A stretch of 64,000 bases of DNA, taken from assembly GCF_016862375.1 (NCBI RefSeq), contig NZ_BOMV01000100.1:1-64000 (forward strand). The letters run 5' to 3'. The position numbers and the translations under genes were made by a program. Positions 60,981 to 64,000 of the stretch are shown here, piece by piece (positions within the stretch are counted from its first letter, which is position 1; every line of letters begins with the position of its first letter). Origin of the DNA: Paractinoplanes rishiriensis. GTDB lineage: Bacteria > Actinomycetota > Actinomycetes > Mycobacteriales > Micromonosporaceae. The notes below the pieces were generated by a model, which was not told where the DNA came from, made no database searches, and was given only the letters and a program-made list of their open reading frames with translations.

Positions 60981-61005
60981 GGTGTTTCCCTTCCCACGGT
61001 CCGGA

Positions 61006-61329
61006 TCAACCCTGTACGGTGTCCACTGCCTGTCCCTCAACGATCTCAAAGACATGATCCAGACGGGCAAGGCGCAAAATACGCCGGACCCGCGCCGAAG
61101 GCCCACACAGCTCCATTCGTCCGCCGTCACTGATCATCTGACGGTGCGCGCACAGCAGCACCCCGATGGCGGTCGCATCAATCAGCGGGCTGTCCCGCAG
61201 GTCGACAGTCAATCGTTGCGGACGTTGCGCAACCGCATCGCTTATGACTCGTTCCCATCGATAGACGGCGACGCCGTCGAACGACTCGGTGACGACCACG
61301 ACCGCTGCCACTTCGCGCCGGTCCGACAT
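61006..61329 (-). CDS. STAS domain protein
   Basis: 107 residues, ATG 61329 after GAGGAGGCGGGG. VVVVTESFDGVAVYRWERVI, RLTVDLRDSPLIDATAIGVL, LCAHRQMISDGGRMELCGPS, ARVRRILRLARLDHVFEI. Near-copy of 55466-55789, again without the usual phospho-serine (LIDATAIG has threonine one position off). Operon with the BON gene downstream. Confidence 0.85.
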   Translation of the reverse strand: MSDRREVAAVVVVTESFDGVAVYRWERVISDAVAQRPQRLTVDLRDSPLIDATAIGVLLCAHRQMISDGGRMELCGPSARVRRILRLARLDHVFEIVEGQAVDTVQG

Positions 61330-61449
61330 CCCCGCCTCCTCAATCGACCCCTCGCGGCAAACACTCGCGCAGCGGTGTGGCGGCGACTCCACGGGCTCGT
61401 GACGGTTCCGTAACCTCTTCGCCGACGCGACAGGTGAACCTGTCTGCCC

Positions 61450-62121
61450 TCAGGGACCGCCGGACCACAAGCCGTACTCAGCATTGGGTTTCAGCAGCGG
61501 TCGGCCCTGGCCGGCACGATACGCTTCCAGCTGCGCGCAACAGGCGAAACCCAGCAGGAGCGCTACCCCGCTGGCATTCGCCCACAGCAGCAGCGCCACC
61601 ATGGCCGCCAGCGCACCGTAAATTTCGCTGAACGACAGAGCGCTGTTGACATAAGCCGCCAGCATTGCCGATAGGGCAAGCCAGAGCAGCGTGCTCAAGA
61701 TGGCACCGGGCAGCAACCACGGCAACGACGGCTGGCGTCGATAGGGCAGGTGGCGCAACAACAGCGTGATGCCGGTCAACGTAAGCGCTACCGCGAACGG
61801 CCAGTACAGGACAGACCACACGGCTTCGACCGGCGATTCCCAGCCGTAGGCTCGCTGCAACGACTCGCTCACCGCCGGGCCCCCTACGACCAGGACGAAC
61901 CCGGCGAGCGTGGGCAGCCCGGCCACCAGCGCCAGGACACCGGCACGTCCATACTTGGACGATGCCGCACGGTCACGCCGGATACCGTAGATCCGGTTGG
62001 CACCCCGCTCGATCTGGCCCATGGCCGACACCATGGCCACCATCCCCGCCGTGAGCCCGAAGGCAAGCGCAACCTCTCCCGTATCGCCCCGGTGATCCTC
62101 GAGCAACAACAGCCGCACCAA
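61450..62121 (-). CDS. YihY/BrkB-family membrane protein, N-terminally short
   Basis: 223 residues from GTG 62121. Helices and loops of the later part of YihY are present (LTAGMVAMVSAMGQIERGAN, RIYGIRRDRAASSKYGRAGV, VLYWPFAVALTLTGITLLLR, WLLPGAILSTLLWLALSAML, SEIYGALAAMVALLLWANAS, GVALLLGFACCAQLEAYRAG). The first 80-100 residues with helix one are missing and upstream frames show no trace of them, so it may be a truncated gene. Different subgroup from 38378-39433. Confidence 0.72.
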   Translation of the reverse strand: MVRLLLLEDHRGDTGEVALAFGLTAGMVAMVSAMGQIERGANRIYGIRRDRAASSKYGRAGVLALVAGLPTLAGFVLVVGGPAVSESLQRAYGWESPVEAVWSVLYWPFAVALTLTGITLLLRHLPYRRQPSLPWLLPGAILSTLLWLALSAMLAAYVNSALSFSEIYGALAAMVALLLWANASGVALLLGFACCAQLEAYRAGQGRPLLKPNAEYGLWSGGP

Positions 62122-62480
62122 CGAATCGCTGCGCGTTTGCGGGCGTGGATGCCTGGTGCGCGTTGTCGCGGGGTTCTTCCCCCGGCAAAGGCCATATCAT
62201 CATGGTTCTGGTCCGTTCAGATTCGGTTACGGCTTTCGCGAGGCGTATCGCCGGCATCGGACCGCGGCGTGGTGAGCGGTATTCACGCCGGGCGAACAGG
62301 CAAAGCCACCACCAGCTCCCTGTACACGATGCCGGTATAAGGAGTTCCCCGCTCACACGACGACGAACGCGCAACGCCGTGACAGTTTCATGACCGCGGT
62401 GAGCTGACGCGCTGGAAGTCACGGCGTGGACAGGACCACTGCTTGACGCCGATAAATCCGGCCGCGGTGTTCGGTATTGA
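62122..62480. other. Intergenic stretch
   Basis: About 360 bases upstream of the short YihY gene without a recognisable coding sequence. The missing front of YihY is not here. No stress-promoter motif was seen. Confidence 0.4.
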
Positions 62481-62810
62481 TCAGCCGGCGCTGCCTGTGC
62501 CGCGGTCGTCCTCGGCCTGGGCATCGACGGGAACGACGCTGATCCGGTTACAGACATCCGACACGCCGGGTACTGCCCAAGCAAGGCCCCGGGCCACCGT
62601 CCGCGCGTCCGCGGTGTCCACCTCGCCCAAAAGGATCACGACGCCGTTCTGAACATGAATCTCGAGATACCTTCCCCGGACCTGGGGATTCTGCTTGATC
62701 GATACGGCGAGCCGGTCCGCGATCAGTTCGTCGGCCAGGGTCCTCGCATCAGCCCCATCCAGCGGGCCCACGCCGGACCAGTCGTCCGGGACCTCGGGTA
62801 GCGGACACAT
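62481..62810 (-). CDS. BON domain protein
   Basis: 109 residues, ATG 62810 after GGAGGCGATGTC. MCPLPEVPDDWSGVGPLDGA, then BON: LADELIADRLAVSIKQNPQV, LEIHVQNGVVILLGEVDTAD, LAWAVPGVSDVCNRISVVP. Acidic tail. Cytoplasmic by sequence. Eighth BON gene of the window. Confidence 0.84.
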   Translation of the reverse strand: MCPLPEVPDDWSGVGPLDGADARTLADELIADRLAVSIKQNPQVRGRYLEIHVQNGVVILLGEVDTADARTVARGLAWAVPGVSDVCNRISVVPVDAQAEDDRGTGSAG

Positions 62811-62934
62811 GACATCGCCTCCGTACACCGTCAGCCCGATCATCCCCAGTGTCGCGGCGCAAGGTGGCGACCCGCCCTCGGCCTCATGACAGTCGCGTGA
62901 CGGCGGTGAGCGACATCAATCCTCACGCGACGAA

Positions 62935-63366
62935 TCACTCCGGCCGCACAACCGTGGCGTATGAGCCCGAAGCCAGCAGGAACCTACCCGGGACCGAGCC
63001 ATCCGGAGTCACCAGATGGTTCACCGCGCCGTTCAGCGTGTCCACATCGACGTCGGTCACCCGGGCGATCTGTTCGCCGGCTGCGGTGAGCAAACGCTTG
63101 CCGATGAGCTGGTGGTCGCTGCGTAGCAGCTCTGCTGCGCGCCCGTCCGCCGGCCCCACCGACCAGCGAGACCGCACCATGACGGCGTGCGGGCTGAAAC
63201 TCGTCACATCCTCCCAATGCACGACATCACCGGCCGGGCCGTCGACGCACAGCGCGACAACTCGTGTCGTCCGTGGATCCGCCACCAGGTTGACGACCCT
63301 GCCGAGCTCGGACGTCCAACCTGCTGTCAGCACCCGCCGGTGCATTACCGCGGAGAAAAGCATCAT
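62935..63366 (-). CDS. Double PRC-barrel protein
   Basis: About 143 residues from ATG 63366 (an ATG at 63444 would add 26). Two PRC-like barrels: VLTAGWTSELGRVVNLVADP with TTRVVALCVDG and VVHWEDVTSFSPHAVMV; then LIGKRLLTAAGEQIARVTDV with DTLNGAVNHLVTPDG and FLLASGSYATVVRP. Soluble. No strong ribosome site at either start. Fourth PRC-type protein in the window. Confidence 0.78.
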   Translation of the reverse strand: MMLFSAVMHRRVLTAGWTSELGRVVNLVADPRTTRVVALCVDGPAGDVVHWEDVTSFSPHAVMVRSRWSVGPADGRAAELLRSDHQLIGKRLLTAAGEQIARVTDVDVDTLNGAVNHLVTPDGSVPGRFLLASGSYATVVRPE

Positions 63367-63708
63367 CAAATTTCTGTTCGTCGGCTCAGGCCGAAACGGT
63401 TCGATCGGCACTTCAGCCTGACCGGGCCCTGCCGCAAACAACATTCAGTCTTGCCACAATTACATGACATTCCTCATCAGCATCGGCTGTTGTTCTGGAG
63501 TGCCCCGTGTACCGGTGTCACCACCGAAGAGGCCACGCTGTTGCGAGGTCGTCATGAATCCGCCGTGAATCCGACACGGTCAGCTGGCACCGTGGCCCGT
63601 GGTGCCGCGGCTGGATAGCACTGAGTCCCGTCGCCTGCAGAGACACCCGGCCGCGGCATCGTAAGCCTTCTGCCCCAGAATCAAGCTCCGCCCCGCCAGG
63701 AGGGCGTC

Positions 63709-64000
63709 TCAGCCCGGTCCTATCAGACTGGCGTAGTCACCAGCGCGAAGCGGTCCGCGCGACAACGTGCCGTCCGCACGGGGAACCTCCAACCGTTGGT
63801 TGTCGCGGGTGAACACGACGGAGTCGACATCAGCGCGAGCGGTGAGCGTACAGACGATCTGCCCGTAGGCGAGGACCTCATCACTGCGGGCATTGCTCTC
63901 GTCGGCCTCGGTGAAGTCCACCGTGACTTCCGTCGAGGACGCCGCCCGATGTGCTCGCAGGGTCAGACCCGCCAGCGCGGTGCCGAGGCCGTTGTCCTGT
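63709..64000 (-). CDS. GerMN-type domain protein (partial, 5' end outside window)
   Basis: The last 96 residues or so are in the window, open to the right edge: GLGTALAGLTLRAHRAASST, VTVDFTEADESNARSDEVLA, YGQIVCTLTARADVDSVVFT, RDNQRLEVPRADGTLSRGPL. The run from VDF through YGQIVCTLT and VVF fits the second half of a GerMN (sporulation/germination) domain, found in actinobacterial lipoproteins such as the LpqB group. The front, with any signal peptide, is outside. Confidence 0.72.
   Translation of the reverse strand, partial: QDNGLGTALAGLTLRAHRAASSTEVTVDFTEADESNARSDEVLAYGQIVCTLTARADVDSVVFTRDNQRLEVPRADGTLSRGPLRAGDYASLIGPG

Noticed and set aside
1..64000. CRISPR arrays, tRNA or rRNA genes, prophage or conjugation genes, riboswitches
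   Set aside because: No regularly spaced repeats, cloverleaf-like segments, structural phage genes or known riboswitch patterns were seen in reading both strands.

Overview
ORGANISM. The window is very GC-rich, with GTG and TTG starts, Shine-Dalgarno sites of the GGAGG type, a SigB/SigF-type sigma factor, an SnoaL-tailed ECF sigma factor, BON/PRC-barrel/SPW small proteins and many STAS-domain proteins. This suggests a high-GC actinobacterium, most likely of the Micromonosporaceae (Actinoplanes-like). That is inference from protein style; no rRNA or tRNA gene is present to confirm it.

LAYOUT. 1-0.6 kb: end of an IS3-family element inserted in a cation:proton antiporter gene, leaving only the antiporter's first part. 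0.9-11.4 kb: small stress-type proteins (PRC-barrel, general stress protein, GlsB, BON-DUF3040), nhaA, and several transporters carrying frameshifts (EamA, Nramp, DUF421) or truncations (Na+/Ca2+ exchanger). 11.5-16 kb: metallophosphoesterase, a GH15 remnant, lipoproteins, a half YihY. 16-17.4 kb: mostly empty, with the start of a chemoreceptor gene. 17.4-25.4 kb: ECF sigma factor, VOC protein, TfoX-like/DUF2461 fusion, DUF305, AI-2E transporter, HtrA-like lipoprotein protease, SigF-like sigma factor, a second general stress protein. 25.5-35.4 kb: orphan sugar-binding lipoprotein, SPW protein, third general stress protein, tandem PAP2 gene with a frameshift, HesB-like protein, orphan response regulator, PRC-barrel protein, intact GH15. 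35.6-41 kb: ABC-2 exporter, K+ channel, YihY, and a small-membrane/SPW/DUF6328 operon. 41.2-46.7 kb: a complete five-gene peptide ABC importer. 46.8-48.8 kb: two-component pair whose kinase has a frameshift. 49-64 kb: BON proteins, copper-binding four-helix protein, STAS proteins, receiver proteins, two histidine kinases, MarR, DUF4142, and the end of a GerMN-type protein.

HOW IT FITS TOGETHER. The unifying signal is a promoter-like motif, GTTT-15 nt-GGGTAG/C/T (typical of actinobacterial SigB/SigF), found 30-80 nt before at least ten genes of the window on both strands. A sigma factor of the SigB/SigF family is encoded at 23.8-24.6 kb. The region therefore looks like a general-stress regulon island: envelope and periplasm proteins (BON, PRC, SPW, GlsB, YihY, DUF4142), ion transporters, carbohydrate enzymes and partner-switching (STAS) proteins.

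DECAY. The island is full of broken paralogues: single-base frameshifts, lost ends and internal deletions, often next to intact copies. Some single-base indels may be sequencing errors, but the truncations and internal deletions cannot be explained that way. No CRISPR array, tRNA, rRNA, phage or conjugation gene was seen.
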